NCBI RefSeq assembly: GCF_002929505.1
Contig: NZ_PJJL01000072.1
Coordinates: 124,001-188,000, forward strand
DNA length: 64,000 bases
Direction: 5' to 3'
From: Cryobacterium sp. Y57
Lineage (GTDB): Bacteria; Actinomycetota; Actinomycetes; Actinomycetales; Microbacteriaceae
Under the pieces are notes generated by a model, which ran no database searches, was not told the DNA's origin, and was given only the letters and a program-made list of their open reading frames with translations. Of this stretch, positions 54,522 through 64,000 are shown one piece after another. How positions within the stretch are numbered: the stretch's first letter is position 1; every line of letters starts with the position of its first letter. Position numbers and translations under genes: made by a program.

Positions 54522-54551
54522 TTATCCACAGGTTTATCCACATGGGGATAA
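54522..54551. promoter_or_regulatory. DnaA-box cluster outside oriC
   Basis: Two perfect boxes TTATCCACA at 54522-54530 and 54534-54542 are 12 bp apart, and an opposite near match TGGGGATAA follows at 54543-54551. They lie between the rhomboid gene and crgA, 11 kb from oriC. Confidence 0.75.
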
Positions 54552-54648
54552 TTACACCGTTGTCATTACCGCCACTACAAGGCCTCGGTGACCGGGCCGT
54601 GAGCGTTCGATGAACAGTTCGCGAACGGTTGCCGGTCGGACCGGAGAG

Positions 54649-54894
54649 TTAGCGCCAGCGGGTGGTCATGAGAAAGCCGATGAAGGCGATTCCAAACCCG
54701 ACCAGGATATTCATGGCACCGAGCCCCGCGATGGGAAGTTGGCTGCCACTGACGTAGAACACGATGATCCAAGCCAGACCAAGCAGCATGAAACCGAACA
54801 TGACCGGCTTGAACCAGACGGCGTTGGGCGCGTCCTCGTTCGAGCGGGCAACGTCGGTGCGGACGGACCGGGTGCGAGGATTCTTACGTGCCAT
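54649..54894 (-). CDS. crgA: Cell division protein CrgA
   Basis: This 81-residue protein has two membrane segments (about residues 30-51 and 59-77) and the family end GFLMTTRWR. It helps recruit septal proteins near FtsZ in Actinobacteria. ATG at 54894 has TAGGAT 6 nt upstream and no ribosome site, so it is probably leaderless. It is divergent from the sortase gene. Confidence 0.95.
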   Translation of the reverse strand: MARKNPRTRSVRTDVARSNEDAPNAVWFKPVMFGFMLLGLAWIIVFYVSGSQLPIAGLGAMNILVGFGIAFIGFLMTTRWR

Positions 54895-54900
54895 TCTGCG

Positions 54901-54906
54901 ATCCTA
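54901..54906 (-). promoter_or_regulatory. Putative -10 TAGGAT for leaderless crgA
   Basis: On the minus strand TAGGAT is separated from the crgA ATG by exactly 6 nt (CGCAGA). Confidence 0.55.
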
Positions 54907-54961
54907 GCGTCTTCGCCTGTTTGAGTGGATGTGACGCGGGCCTCGATGCCAATCCGGTCGG

Positions 54962-54967
54962 TAGACT
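54962..54967 (+). promoter_or_regulatory. Putative -10 TAGACT for leaderless sortase mRNA
   Basis: TAGACT is separated from the ATG at 54974 by exactly 6 nt (GGTTGC). It is back to back with the crgA promoter. Confidence 0.55.
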
Positions 54968-54973
54968 GGTTGC

Positions 54974-55792
54974 ATGTGTCCTCAGGCAGATGATCCGATC
55001 GAGATCGTCAGCATGCGCCCACGCCGGGCGAAATCGGGCAAGATTACCGTCATCGGCGTGCTGGGCGAACTTCTCGTCACCGCAGGCATCCTCGTGTTGC
55101 TTTTTCTCGGCTGGCAGCTGTGGTGGAATGACATGATCATGGCGAACTCACAGACCTCAGCTGCAAGCGAGATCAGCCAGGACTGGATCGACCAAAACAC
55201 GTCAACACCGATACCAATTCCCATCGTCGATCCAGCCAAGCCGAGTACCGAACCGGTCCCCGTCGACAACGGAGCACCGATCGTGCCCGCCGTTCCAGCT
55301 CACGCCACAGCTTTCGCGGTGCTGTACGTTCCCCGTTTCGGAGCTGATTATCACCGCACCATTGCCGAGGGCACCAGCCACGACGTCTTGAACAGCAATC
55401 GACTGGGCATCGGGCACTATGAGGGCACGCAAATGCCGGGGGAGGTGGGCAACTTCGCCCTTGCCGCCCATCGCAGCGCTTTCGGCGGTGGTATGCATCT
55501 GATCCATGAACTGCAGCTCGGAGATGCCATCTACGTTCAGACGGCCGACGGCTACTACACCTACCGGTATCGCGATACCGAGTACGTGGCGCCCTCGCAG
55601 GTACAGGTGCTGGCATCCGTTCCGAACCATCCCAACGCGAGCGCCGTCGACCGCATCATCACCCTGACCAGCTGCAATCCGCTCTATTCCACCGCGGAAC
55701 GTATCATCGCTTACGGCGTGTTCGAATCGTGGCAGCCGCTCGCGGTCGGCGCTCCCGCCGAACTCGCACCGATCATCGCAGCACAGGGCTAG
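54974..55792 (+). CDS. srtE: Class E sortase
   Basis: This 272-residue membrane-anchored transpeptidase attaches proteins to the cell wall. One membrane segment is at about residues 27-50, a Pro-rich linker follows, and the catalytic domain has His in FALAAHRSAFGG, Cys234 in TLTSCNPLYS and the Arg in ERIIAYG. The TLTSC form is typical of class E in high-GC Gram-positives. It is followed by a small membrane gene and trpG/pabA. Confidence 0.94.
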   Translation: MCPQADDPIEIVSMRPRRAKSGKITVIGVLGELLVTAGILVLLFLGWQLWWNDMIMANSQTSAASEISQDWIDQNTSTPIPIPIVDPAKPSTEPVPVDNGAPIVPAVPAHATAFAVLYVPRFGADYHRTIAEGTSHDVLNSNRLGIGHYEGTQMPGEVGNFALAAHRSAFGGGMHLIHELQLGDAIYVQTADGYYTYRYRDTEYVAPSQVQVLASVPNHPNASAVDRIITLTSCNPLYSTAERIIAYGVFESWQPLAVGAPAELAPIIAAQG

Positions 55793-55801
55793 GAGGCTTC
55801 C

Positions 55802-55963
55802 ATCTACGCAGCACTATGGCGTGTTCTTCCCGGACCAATCTGGGTGCGCATTATTCTTGTTCTGATCCTGCTGATGGCGGTACTCGCCGTACTCGTCACT
55901 TGGACGTACCCGTGGATCGACGGCATTCTCAACAATCAGGAAGCGACAGTGGGCGGCTCATGA
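55802..55963 (+). CDS. Small membrane protein, probably starting with ATC
   Basis: A 53-residue frame runs from an ATC codon to a TGA at 55961-55963. It has a Trp/Pro-rich start (YAALWRVLPGPIWVR), one membrane segment and an end WTYPWIDGILNNQ. A perfect AGGAGG (55791-55796) lies 5 nt before the ATC; no ATG, GTG or TTG follows the sortase stop before it. Similar LWR-LPG small proteins sit at this place in many Actinobacteria. The stop overlaps the next gene by 4 nt. ATC starts are very rare, so a sequence error is possible. Confidence 0.7.
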   Translation: MYAALWRVLPGPIWVRIILVLILLMAVLAVLVTWTYPWIDGILNNQEATVGGS

Positions 55964-56598
55964 CCCGTATTCTCGTGATCGACAATTACGACAGTTTTGT
56001 CTATACGCTCAACGGTTATCTGATGGAACTCGGCGCGGATACCGAAGTCGTGCGCAACGACTCCTTCGAAAAAGCGGATGCCGTCTCCCGCCTCGCCGAC
56101 TTTGACGGTGTTTTGATCTCGCCGGGTCCTGGTAAGCCGTCGGACGCTGGTGTGTCCATTGCCGTCGTCGAAGCAGCACTGAGCACCGACCTGCCCCTGT
56201 TCGGCGTGTGCCTGGGCCATCAGGCCATCGCTGAAGCATTCGGTGCCACGGTGACCAATGCCGAAGAACTCATGCACGGTAAAACATCACTCATCACGCA
56301 CGACGGCAGCGACTTCTACGGCGGTGTACCGCAGCCATTCACGGCCACCCGGTACCACTCGCTCGCCGTCGTCGCGTCGACGGTTCCGAGTGACCTCATC
56401 GTGACGTCACGCACGCAGGGCGGCGTAATTATGGGGCTGCGGCACGCATCCGCTCCCATTCTGGGCGTGCAATTTCACCCGGAGTCGGTGCTCACCGAGG
56501 GCGGCTACCTCATGCTTGGTAACTGGCTGGCCTTGGCCGGCCTGGAGGGTGCGCGGGAGACCGCGAAGTCTCTGCATCCGCTGTTACGCCTCACCTGA
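55960..56598 (+). CDS. pabA: Anthranilate/aminodeoxychorismate synthase glutamine amidotransferase
   Basis: This 212-residue class I amidotransferase has ILVIDNYDSFVYTL, the nucleophile Cys84 in FGVCLGHQAIA and the HPES motif near residue 174 (VQFHPESVLTEGG). It supplies ammonia to a TrpE or PabB partner, which is not in the window; the place beside pknB is typical of actinobacterial trpG/pabA, so the product could be anthranilate or 4-amino-4-deoxychorismate. Its ATG overlaps the small membrane gene (ATGA). Confidence 0.9.
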   Translation: MTRILVIDNYDSFVYTLNGYLMELGADTEVVRNDSFEKADAVSRLADFDGVLISPGPGKPSDAGVSIAVVEAALSTDLPLFGVCLGHQAIAEAFGATVTNAEELMHGKTSLITHDGSDFYGGVPQPFTATRYHSLAVVASTVPSDLIVTSRTQGGVIMGLRHASAPILGVQFHPESVLTEGGYLMLGNWLALAGLEGARETAKSLHPLLRLT

Positions 56599-56612
56599 GT
56601 CCATCCCGCGAG

Positions 56613-56661
56613 TTTTGGCCCTAATCCGGGCAGGCGCGTGTTTTGGCCCTGATCGGGGCAG
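56613..56661. repeat. Imperfect direct repeat, 28-bp period
   Basis: A 21-bp unit starting TTTTGGCCCT occurs at 56613-56633 and 56641-56661 with two differences. It lies just after the pabA stop. Confidence 0.65.
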
Positions 56662-56722
56662 CAAAGACGCTGGAGGCCCCCAAGGTGGCGGCGACGACCA
56701 GGCTGCGGGGCCAACCCTATAG

Positions 56723-56776
56723 CCACGGGCCCAGGTTATAAACTGGGCCCGTGGACGGGGCCCGGGCCCCGTCCAC
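56723..56776. terminator. Nested palindromes between convergent pabA and pknB
   Basis: A perfect 12-bp stem (CCACGGGCCCAG at 56723-56734 with its complement at 56743-56754, 8-nt loop) shares GTGG with a second, 26-bp perfect palindrome at 56751-56776. The two cannot form at once. They probably end both operons, though no T-run is present. Confidence 0.7.
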
Positions 56777-56782
56777 GGGGTG

Positions 56783-58477
56783 CTAGGTGCCGGCGCAGTA
56801 GGTCAGGATGATCTCGGAACGTTGCGGGACGTCGCCGGGCGCCAGGGACTGAGTCTTGATCGGGGAACCGGATTGCTGGGCGCAGGTGTAATCCGGCTGA
56901 GAATCCGGCACGAGGCTTTCATTGTTGACGAGGTCGATCGCGGCCACGAGGGACTGGCCGGTCAGGTCGCCGAGGGTGACGCGCCCGCTTGAGACGGTGT
57001 AGTTCACGATCACGCCGGAAAACTCGGATGCGGCGGCGGCCGGATCGGTGCGGATGACCACGTCGATGGCCACGGTCGGCGAATTCTCAGCGGTGACCGA
57101 TCCGGAGACGAAACCGAGCCCTTCGATCGCGGCCTGGGCATCTGCTATGGGTTGGTTGGTGACGTCGGGAACCACAACGGGTACCGGGCCGGTGGAGACG
57201 AAGACCTTGATCACGTCCGAGGGGTTGACGATGGTGTCGGCCGGAGGGTCGGTGCGAATCACCTGATCGGCGGGCACCGTGGTACTCGACTCCTCAGCAC
57301 GGGTGGCCGCGAGATCCAGGTCGAGAAGCGTGTTTTGGGCCTCATCGTAACTCTGGCCAGTGAGTGAGGGCACCTTTCGTGAGCTATCGGGCAGTTCCAC
57401 CGACGGTTGCAGGTTCGCCACCCAGATCATGACCGCCACGACGATGACGACGACGCAGACGATTCCAGCCCACACCCAGATCACCGGAGGACGCCGCTGC
57501 GTGCGCACCATAGTCGGATCTTCGGAGAGCTGCTTGAGGGCCAGGGCCGAACCGGTCACAGCGGTGGGCGCGGCGCCGAAAAGTCCGGCGCCGACCTCTT
57601 CGCCGGCGTGATGGAGTGGAATCTGGCCGGATCCGGCGGTCTCGACATCGCCTCGAAACTCGACGGCGCTCTGATAACGGGCGAATCGGTCCTTGGCCAG
57701 GGCGTGCAGCACGACCGAGTCGAGGGCCGGCGACACTTTCGGGTTGAGCGCAGACGGTTTGACCGGCATCTCACTGACGTGCTGGTAGGCGACTGCAACG
57801 GGCGTATCACCGCGAAACGGCGGTCGACCGGTGAGCATCTCGAACAGCACCACACCGGTCGAATAGAGATCGGTGCGCGCATCGACGGACTCACCCTTGG
57901 CCTGCTCGGGGGAGAAATAGGCAGCGGTGCCAAGGATTGCCGTGGTCTGGGCGACCGTCGTGGCCGAGTCGGAGATAGCGCGGGCGATGCCGAAGTCCAT
58001 CACCTTCACCCGACCGGACTTGGTGATCATGATGTTGCCTGGTTTGATATCGCGGTGTACGACGCCTGCCCGGTGCGAGTATTCGAGAGCGGTCAGAACC
58101 CCGTCGATGATGCGCACAGCCTCTGCGGGTTCGATCGCACCCTCACGGATGATGTCCTTCAGTAGCCGACCGTCGACGTGTTCCATGACGATAAACGGAA
58201 CCTGCGAGTCGTGGCCCGACTCATCGGTCACGGTTTCCTCACCGGCATCGAACACACGCACAATCGTGGGGTGCGCCATCCGCGCGGCAGCCTGCGCTTC
58301 CTGGCGGAAGCGCGTGCGAAACGCGGGATCGGCCGCGAGGGTCGACTTGAGCAGCTTGATCGCCACCGTGCGACCGAGCCGGGAATCGGTGCCGATGTGC
58401 ACATCGGACATGCCACCACGACCGAGCAGGGCCCCGACACGATAGCGACCGGCGATCAAGCGACCAGAGTCAGCCAC
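56783..58477 (-). CDS. pknB: PASTA-domain serine/threonine kinase PknB
   Basis: This 564-residue kinase senses wall fragments. The Gly loop is LLGRGGMSDVHIG, the catalytic loop [10 protein letters not shown], and the activation segment contains TTAILGTAAYFSPEQA. A membrane helix near residues 335-355 precedes three extracellular PASTA repeats (VPSLTGQSYDEAQ; VVPDVTNQPIADAQ; LGDLTGQSLVAA) and a Cys-bearing end. GTG at 58477 follows GGGGGAG; a TTG six codons earlier is possible. It is last in pstP-rodA-pbpA-pknA-pknB, 78 nt after pknA. Confidence 0.95.
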   Translation of the reverse strand: MADSGRLIAGRYRVGALLGRGGMSDVHIGTDSRLGRTVAIKLLKSTLAADPAFRTRFRQEAQAAARMAHPTIVRVFDAGEETVTDESGHDSQVPFIVMEHVDGRLLKDIIREGAIEPAEAVRIIDGVLTALEYSHRAGVVHRDIKPGNIMITKSGRVKVMDFGIARAISDSATTVAQTTAILGTAAYFSPEQAKGESVDARTDLYSTGVVLFEMLTGRPPFRGDTPVAVAYQHVSEMPVKPSALNPKVSPALDSVVLHALAKDRFARYQSAVEFRGDVETAGSGQIPLHHAGEEVGAGLFGAAPTAVTGSALALKQLSEDPTMVRTQRRPPVIWVWAGIVCVVVIVVAVMIWVANLQPSVELPDSSRKVPSLTGQSYDEAQNTLLDLDLAATRAEESSTTVPADQVIRTDPPADTIVNPSDVIKVFVSTGPVPVVVPDVTNQPIADAQAAIEGLGFVSGSVTAENSPTVAIDVVIRTDPAAAASEFSGVIVNYTVSSGRVTLGDLTGQSLVAAIDLVNNESLVPDSQPDYTCAQQSGSPIKTQSLAPGDVPQRSEIILTYCAGT

Positions 58478-58555
58478 GTACGTACTCCCCCACAATCAGA
58501 CACCGTATTCGGGTTGGACACAGTGACCGCTACTTTACCTCACGGAATTGGGGAG

Positions 58556-60276
<1,721 letters not shown>

Positions 60277-60280
<4 letters not shown>

Positions 60281-61728
60281 TTGTTAAGCACCGCCTCTAG
60301 TACTTTCTTTGCGACAGGTGCGGCAAGTTTGTTGCCGAACCCCGTTTGTCCTTCTCCCCCGCCGTTCTCTACGAGAACGGTGATGGCGTATTGCGGATCG
60401 TTCGCCGGTGCGAAACCGGTGAACCACAGTGTGAACGGATCCGTTGACCCGTTTTGCGCTGTGCCTGTTTTTCCCGCCACGTCAACCCCATCTATTCTTG
60501 CATTGCTTGCCGCACCATCCTGAACGCCGTTGACCATCATCGCGGTGATCGTTGCGGCGGTTTCTTCGCTCATCACCCGCCCAAGTTCGGTCGCTTCAAA
60601 GGTTTGGATGGCGCTGAGGTTGGGGGCGAGGATCTCCTGAACCAGGTTGGGCGCCATCACAACACCGCCATTGGCGATGGCGCCGCTGACCATGGCCATT
60701 TGCAGCGGTGTCGCCGTCACGTTGAACTGGCCAAACGCCGACTGCGCGGTCTGAGGGTCATCGAGCCCGCGCGGGTACGTGCTCTCGGAGACGGTCATGG
60801 GAATGCTGTGGGTGCTGTTGAAACCGAATTTCTCGGCGGTTTCACGAATGGTCGTGTCGCCCATCTCGACACCGAGTTCAGCGAAGGGAATGTTGCAGGA
60901 CAGCCGCAGTGCGGTCGCGAGGGTAACCGTCTCGCCGGCGCCGCAGGTTCCTCCGCTGGAGTTCTCGATCACACTCGTTGTGCCGGGCGCCGTGTAGACG
61001 GATGGGTTCAAAAAAGTGCTTTCCGGGGTGTAGTTGCCCGATTCGAGCGCGGCCGTGGTGACGACGAGTTTGAATATTGAACCGGGAGGGTTGAGCGAAT
61101 TGATCGCCCGGTTGATCAGCGGATTGTTCGGGTCGGCCACCAGGGCGTCGTAGCTCGCAGTGACCTCGGCGTTGTTGTGCACCGTGAGCAGGTTCGGGTT
61201 GAAACTTGGTTTGGAGACCATCGCCAGGATGCGACCGGTGGCGGGCTCGGTGACGACGACGGATCCGGTGTAATCGCCGAGCGCATCCCACGCCGCCTGC
61301 TGGGCCACCGGATCGATGGTCACCTCGACGGCGGCACCCTTCGGGTCCTGGCCGGTGACGAGGGCGCTGATCTTGTCGAAGAATTGGGAGTTTGACGCGC
61401 CGGTGAGCTCGCTATTGAGAGCGAACTCGAGCCCGGTCGGTTCGCCATTGATGGGAATATACCCGGTGATCGGCGCGTAGAGCTCAGGGTTGGTATAGGT
61501 GCGCAGAAATTTGAAATCATCGTCGGCCGGCATCGACTGCGCGATCGGCTTGCCTTTGACCAGGATGGCACCGCGTTCGACCTGGTAGCTGTCGTAGAGC
61601 GTGCGGGTGTTGCGTGGATCGGCCGACAGGTTGTCGGCCTGGAAAGCCTGCACGACCGAGGTGGAGCCGAGAAGGGCGACGAACATCAGCATCACGACGA
61701 TGCTGACGCGCTTGAGTTCGCGGTTCAC
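60277..61728 (-). CDS. pbpA: Penicillin-binding transpeptidase PbpA
   Basis: This 483-residue class B PBP cross-links peptidoglycan. It has an N-terminal anchor (about residues 8-30), a short dimerisation domain, and the active-site motifs SIFK (about residue 216), SCN (about 275) and KTG in [11 protein letters not shown] (about 416). GTG at 61728 abuts the rodA stop with no gap. It partners with RodA as an elongation or septal synthase. Confidence 0.96.
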
Positions 61729-63114
61729 TTAGACCACCAGCCTGGGTTGATTGCGCACGGTGTCGGAGAGTCGCAGCAAGAGGGCCGCGATGATCCAGTT
61801 GGCTACGAGCGATGAGCCGCCGGCGGCCAGGAACGGGGTGGTCAGACCGGTGAGGGGAATGACCCGGGTGACACCGCCAATGACAATAAAGCACTGGAGG
61901 GCCACGACGAAGGCGAGGCCGACAGCGAGCAGCTTGCCGAAGTCATCCTGTCCGGCGAAGCCGATGCGGAATCCGCGGGCGACGAACAAAAGATACAGGG
62001 CGAGGATGGCAAACAGACCGGCGAGCCCAAGCTCCTCGCCGAGACTCGCGATGATGTAGTCACTCTGAGGTACCGGGGTGATCTCCGGGCGTCCCTGGCC
62101 CCAACCGGTGCCGAGCAGGCCGCCCTTGGCGAGGCCGAACAGGCCTTGCACCAGCTGAAAGCTGCCGCCCTTGGCGTTATAGACATCCGGGTTGAGCGCA
62201 TCGAGCCAGTTGGTGAAGCGTCCATTGACGTAGTTCAGGGTCTGGCTGGCAATGACGGCGCCACCCAGGAACAGGCCCAGACCAAGGATGACCCAGCTGA
62301 GGCGGCCGGTGGCGAGGTAGAGCATGACCAGGAACAGACCGAAGTAGAGCAGGGCGGTGCCGAGGTCGCGCTGAAAGATGATGACCGACATCGACAGGGC
62401 CCAGACGACGAGAATCGGGCCGAGGTCACGGAAGCGGGGAAAGCGGGCACCGAAAATCTTCTTGCCCACCATTGAGAGACTGTCGCGATTGCGCACGAGG
62501 TAGCCGGCGAAGAACACAGCGAGGGCGATTTTGGCGATCTCACCGGGCTGGAAGGTAGCGAAACTGCCAAAGTGGATCCACACCCTGGCACCGCTGATCT
62601 CCTGGCCAAGGCCGGGAATGAGCGGGAGAAAAAGAAGGAGCACACCGACGAGGCCGGCGATGTAGGTGTACCGAAACAGCACTCGGTGGTTTCGAATAAC
62701 CAGCAGCACGACGATGGCGCTGAAAATAGCCAGGGCGCTCCACACCGTCTGGCGTACGGCGGCACTCTCCCAGCCGCCCTGCTTGTTGGCAATGTCGATG
62801 CGATAGATCATGGCAATACCGATGCCGTTGAGCACCGTTGCGATCGGCAAAATGAACGGATCGGCATCGCGGGCGACGAACCGCAGCACGACGTGCAGGC
62901 TGATCACCAGAACGGACAGACCAGCGCCGAGCAGCATAAGGGTCGGGTCGAGTTCACCGAGCGCGCCGAGTTGCACAAGCACGACCGCGCTCGCGTTGAT
63001 GAAGCACGCGATCAGGACCAAAAACAGTTCCAAGTTGCGCAGCTTCTGCGGCAGGTGCAGGCGACGAACCGGCCCGGTCGCTGGTTGTGCCGAAAGAGCG
63101 GATGCCTTACTCAA
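61729..63114 (-). CDS. rodA: RodA/FtsW-type peptidoglycan polymerase
   Basis: This 461-residue SEDS glycosyltransferase polymerises lipid II. About ten membrane segments are present, with GARVWIHFGSFATFQPGEIAK and QSDYIIASLGEELGLAG as family motifs. TTG at 63114 overlaps the pstP stop by 8 nt. The operon partner pbpA supplies cross-linking. Confidence 0.94.
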   Translation of the reverse strand: MSKASALSAQPATGPVRRLHLPQKLRNLELFLVLIACFINASAVVLVQLGALGELDPTLMLLGAGLSVLVISLHVVLRFVARDADPFILPIATVLNGIGIAMIYRIDIANKQGGWESAAVRQTVWSALAIFSAIVVLLVIRNHRVLFRYTYIAGLVGVLLLFLPLIPGLGQEISGARVWIHFGSFATFQPGEIAKIALAVFFAGYLVRNRDSLSMVGKKIFGARFPRFRDLGPILVVWALSMSVIIFQRDLGTALLYFGLFLVMLYLATGRLSWVILGLGLFLGGAVIASQTLNYVNGRFTNWLDALNPDVYNAKGGSFQLVQGLFGLAKGGLLGTGWGQGRPEITPVPQSDYIIASLGEELGLAGLFAILALYLLFVARGFRIGFAGQDDFGKLLAVGLAFVVALQCFIVIGGVTRVIPLTGLTTPFLAAGGSSLVANWIIAALLLRLSDTVRNQPRLVV

Positions 63115-64000
63115 CGATTGCGCCCTTCAATCGTTCAATGATGTCCAGGGCGTCTTCCAGAGAGCCGGCGTTGATGGTTTGTTCGACCTGCTGGCGGTCG
63201 TAGACGCGCAGGTCAGAGAGATTGAGGTCGGTCTGTTCGTAGACACCAGACAGTTTGATCGGGCCGATGTCCTGCTGCACGCCCTGATAAATAGCGACGT
63301 TGGAACCGTCAGCGCCCACGAAGTAGCGAGTCTGGGTCCATTGGTAGCCGAGAACGGTGGTCGTGACGATGCTGAGCACCAGCAGAATGACAGCGACCAG
63401 CCAGGTGACCTTGCGGCGGCGGGCGCGGCGGGCATCCTCTTCGATCAGCTCGGACAGGTAGTCCTGAGAATCAGGCTCGAAATGCGTTTCACGCACCGGA
63501 TGGAGGCGGAGGGCCGGGATGCGCAGGGCCCGATTGCGGCTGGGCTCCTCACCGAACGCGAGCGGATTCGCTGCGGAGCCGACAACGACCGGGCTGTCGG
63601 TGCGAGCAACGCCCGCACCGATGTCGACGATGACGACGGTCACATTGTCGGGAGCGCCGCCGTCGAGGCTTTCTTTGACGAGAAGGTCGGCGACATCTAG
63701 CGCATTCGCCCCGCTCGCCAGAGCTGAGGCCATGGCGTTGTGGGAGACGACGCCGGTGAGACCGTCGGAGCACAGCATCCAGCGGTCGCCGGCGATGGTG
63801 GCGAGGATGGACGTGTCGATCTCGGGGCTCGCCTCCACGTCGCCGAGAACGCGCATGAGTACGGAGCGGCGCGGGTGCACCATGGCTTCAGCCTCGGTGA
63901 TGCGTCCGCTGTCGACCAGACGCTGCACGAAGGTGTGATCGACGGTGATCTGGGACAACTCGTTATCGCGCAGCAGATAGATGCGCGAGTCGCCGATGTG
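63107..64000 (-). CDS. pstP: PP2C-type Ser/Thr phosphatase PstP (5' end cut by window)
   Basis: The last 297 residues of a PPM-family phosphatase are present. GDSR lies right at the window edge, followed by MLCSDGLTGVV and GGAPDNVTVVIVDIG, which supply metal ligands. A membrane helix (about 100 residues from the C-terminus, VTWLVAVILLVLSIVTTTV) and a short extracellular domain follow. It reverses PknA and PknB phosphorylation. The start lies beyond 64000. Confidence 0.95.
   Translation of the reverse strand, partial: HIGDSRIYLLRDNELSQITVDHTFVQRLVDSGRITEAEAMVHPRRSVLMRVLGDVEASPEIDTSILATIAGDRWMLCSDGLTGVVSHNAMASALASGANALDVADLLVKESLDGGAPDNVTVVIVDIGAGVARTDSPVVVGSAANPLAFGEEPSRNRALRIPALRLHPVRETHFEPDSQDYLSELIEEDARRARRRKVTWLVAVILLVLSIVTTTVLGYQWTQTRYFVGADGSNVAIYQGVQQDIGPIKLSGVYEQTDLNLSDLRVYDRQQVEQTINAGSLEDALDIIERLKGAIVE

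Overview
The window is 64 kb of high-GC actinobacterial chromosome around the replication origin. Gene content and order point to the family Microbacteriaceae (order Micrococcales): rpmH-rnpA-yidD-yidC-jag-rsmG-parA-parB on one side of oriC, dnaA-dnaN-recF-DUF721-gyrB-gyrA-DUF3566 on the other, tRNA-Ile and tRNA-Ala after gyrA, and the envelope cluster crgA / srtE / trpG-pabA / pknB-pknA-pbpA-rodA-pstP. The genus cannot be fixed from this sequence. I see no rRNA, IS element, prophage, CRISPR array or integration scar.

Layout. Positions 1-3.8 kb hold the start of a PIF1/RecD-like helicase, an unknown membrane-anchored protein and a CopD-CtaG fusion. Positions 3.9-9.4 kb are a zinc block: HU, then cysteine-free ribosomal proteins S14, L33 and L28, the regulator Zur, and a zinc ABC importer (two permeases, ATPase, binding lipoprotein) behind a promoter with a Zur-box-like palindrome. 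Positions 9.4-14.2 kb encode a 2-oxoacid dehydrogenase E1alpha-E1beta-E2 set behind an aminotransferase. Positions 14.2-19.4 kb are accessory: a holin-like membrane protein, a two-gene unit of a helical protein and an alpha/beta hydrolase, a tyrosine phosphatase coupled to purB, and two membrane proteins. Positions 19.5-23.3 kb carry dnaB and rpsF-ssb-rpsR-rplI. Positions 23.4-28 kb hold a sugar ABC transporter without ATPase, overlapping cca. Positions 28-36 kb carry DUF6049, murJ, trxB, trxA, an aminotransferase and a D-Ala-D-Ala ligase-like gene, ending in a cluster of five parS sites.

Positions 36.3-41.4 kb (minus strand) and 41.9-51.9 kb (plus strand) are the origin arms. DnaA boxes lie in rpmH-dnaA and dnaA-dnaN, and the latter also has a strong dnaA terminator and an AT-rich inverted repeat. 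Positions 52-64 kb hold the tRNAs, a cyclophilin, a rhomboid protease, CrgA, sortase E, a small membrane protein, a glutamine amidotransferase and the PASTA-kinase/cell-elongation operon.

Three themes cut across the genes. Seven genes have a TAnnnT hexamer exactly 6 nt before the start codon, which predicts leaderless mRNAs. All four ribosomal proteins here that have zinc-binding versions elsewhere (S14, L33, L28, S18) lack cysteine pairs, and S18 sits in the housekeeping operon. The octamer GCGGATGC/GCATCCGC recurs about 27 times by eye, several-fold above expectation.
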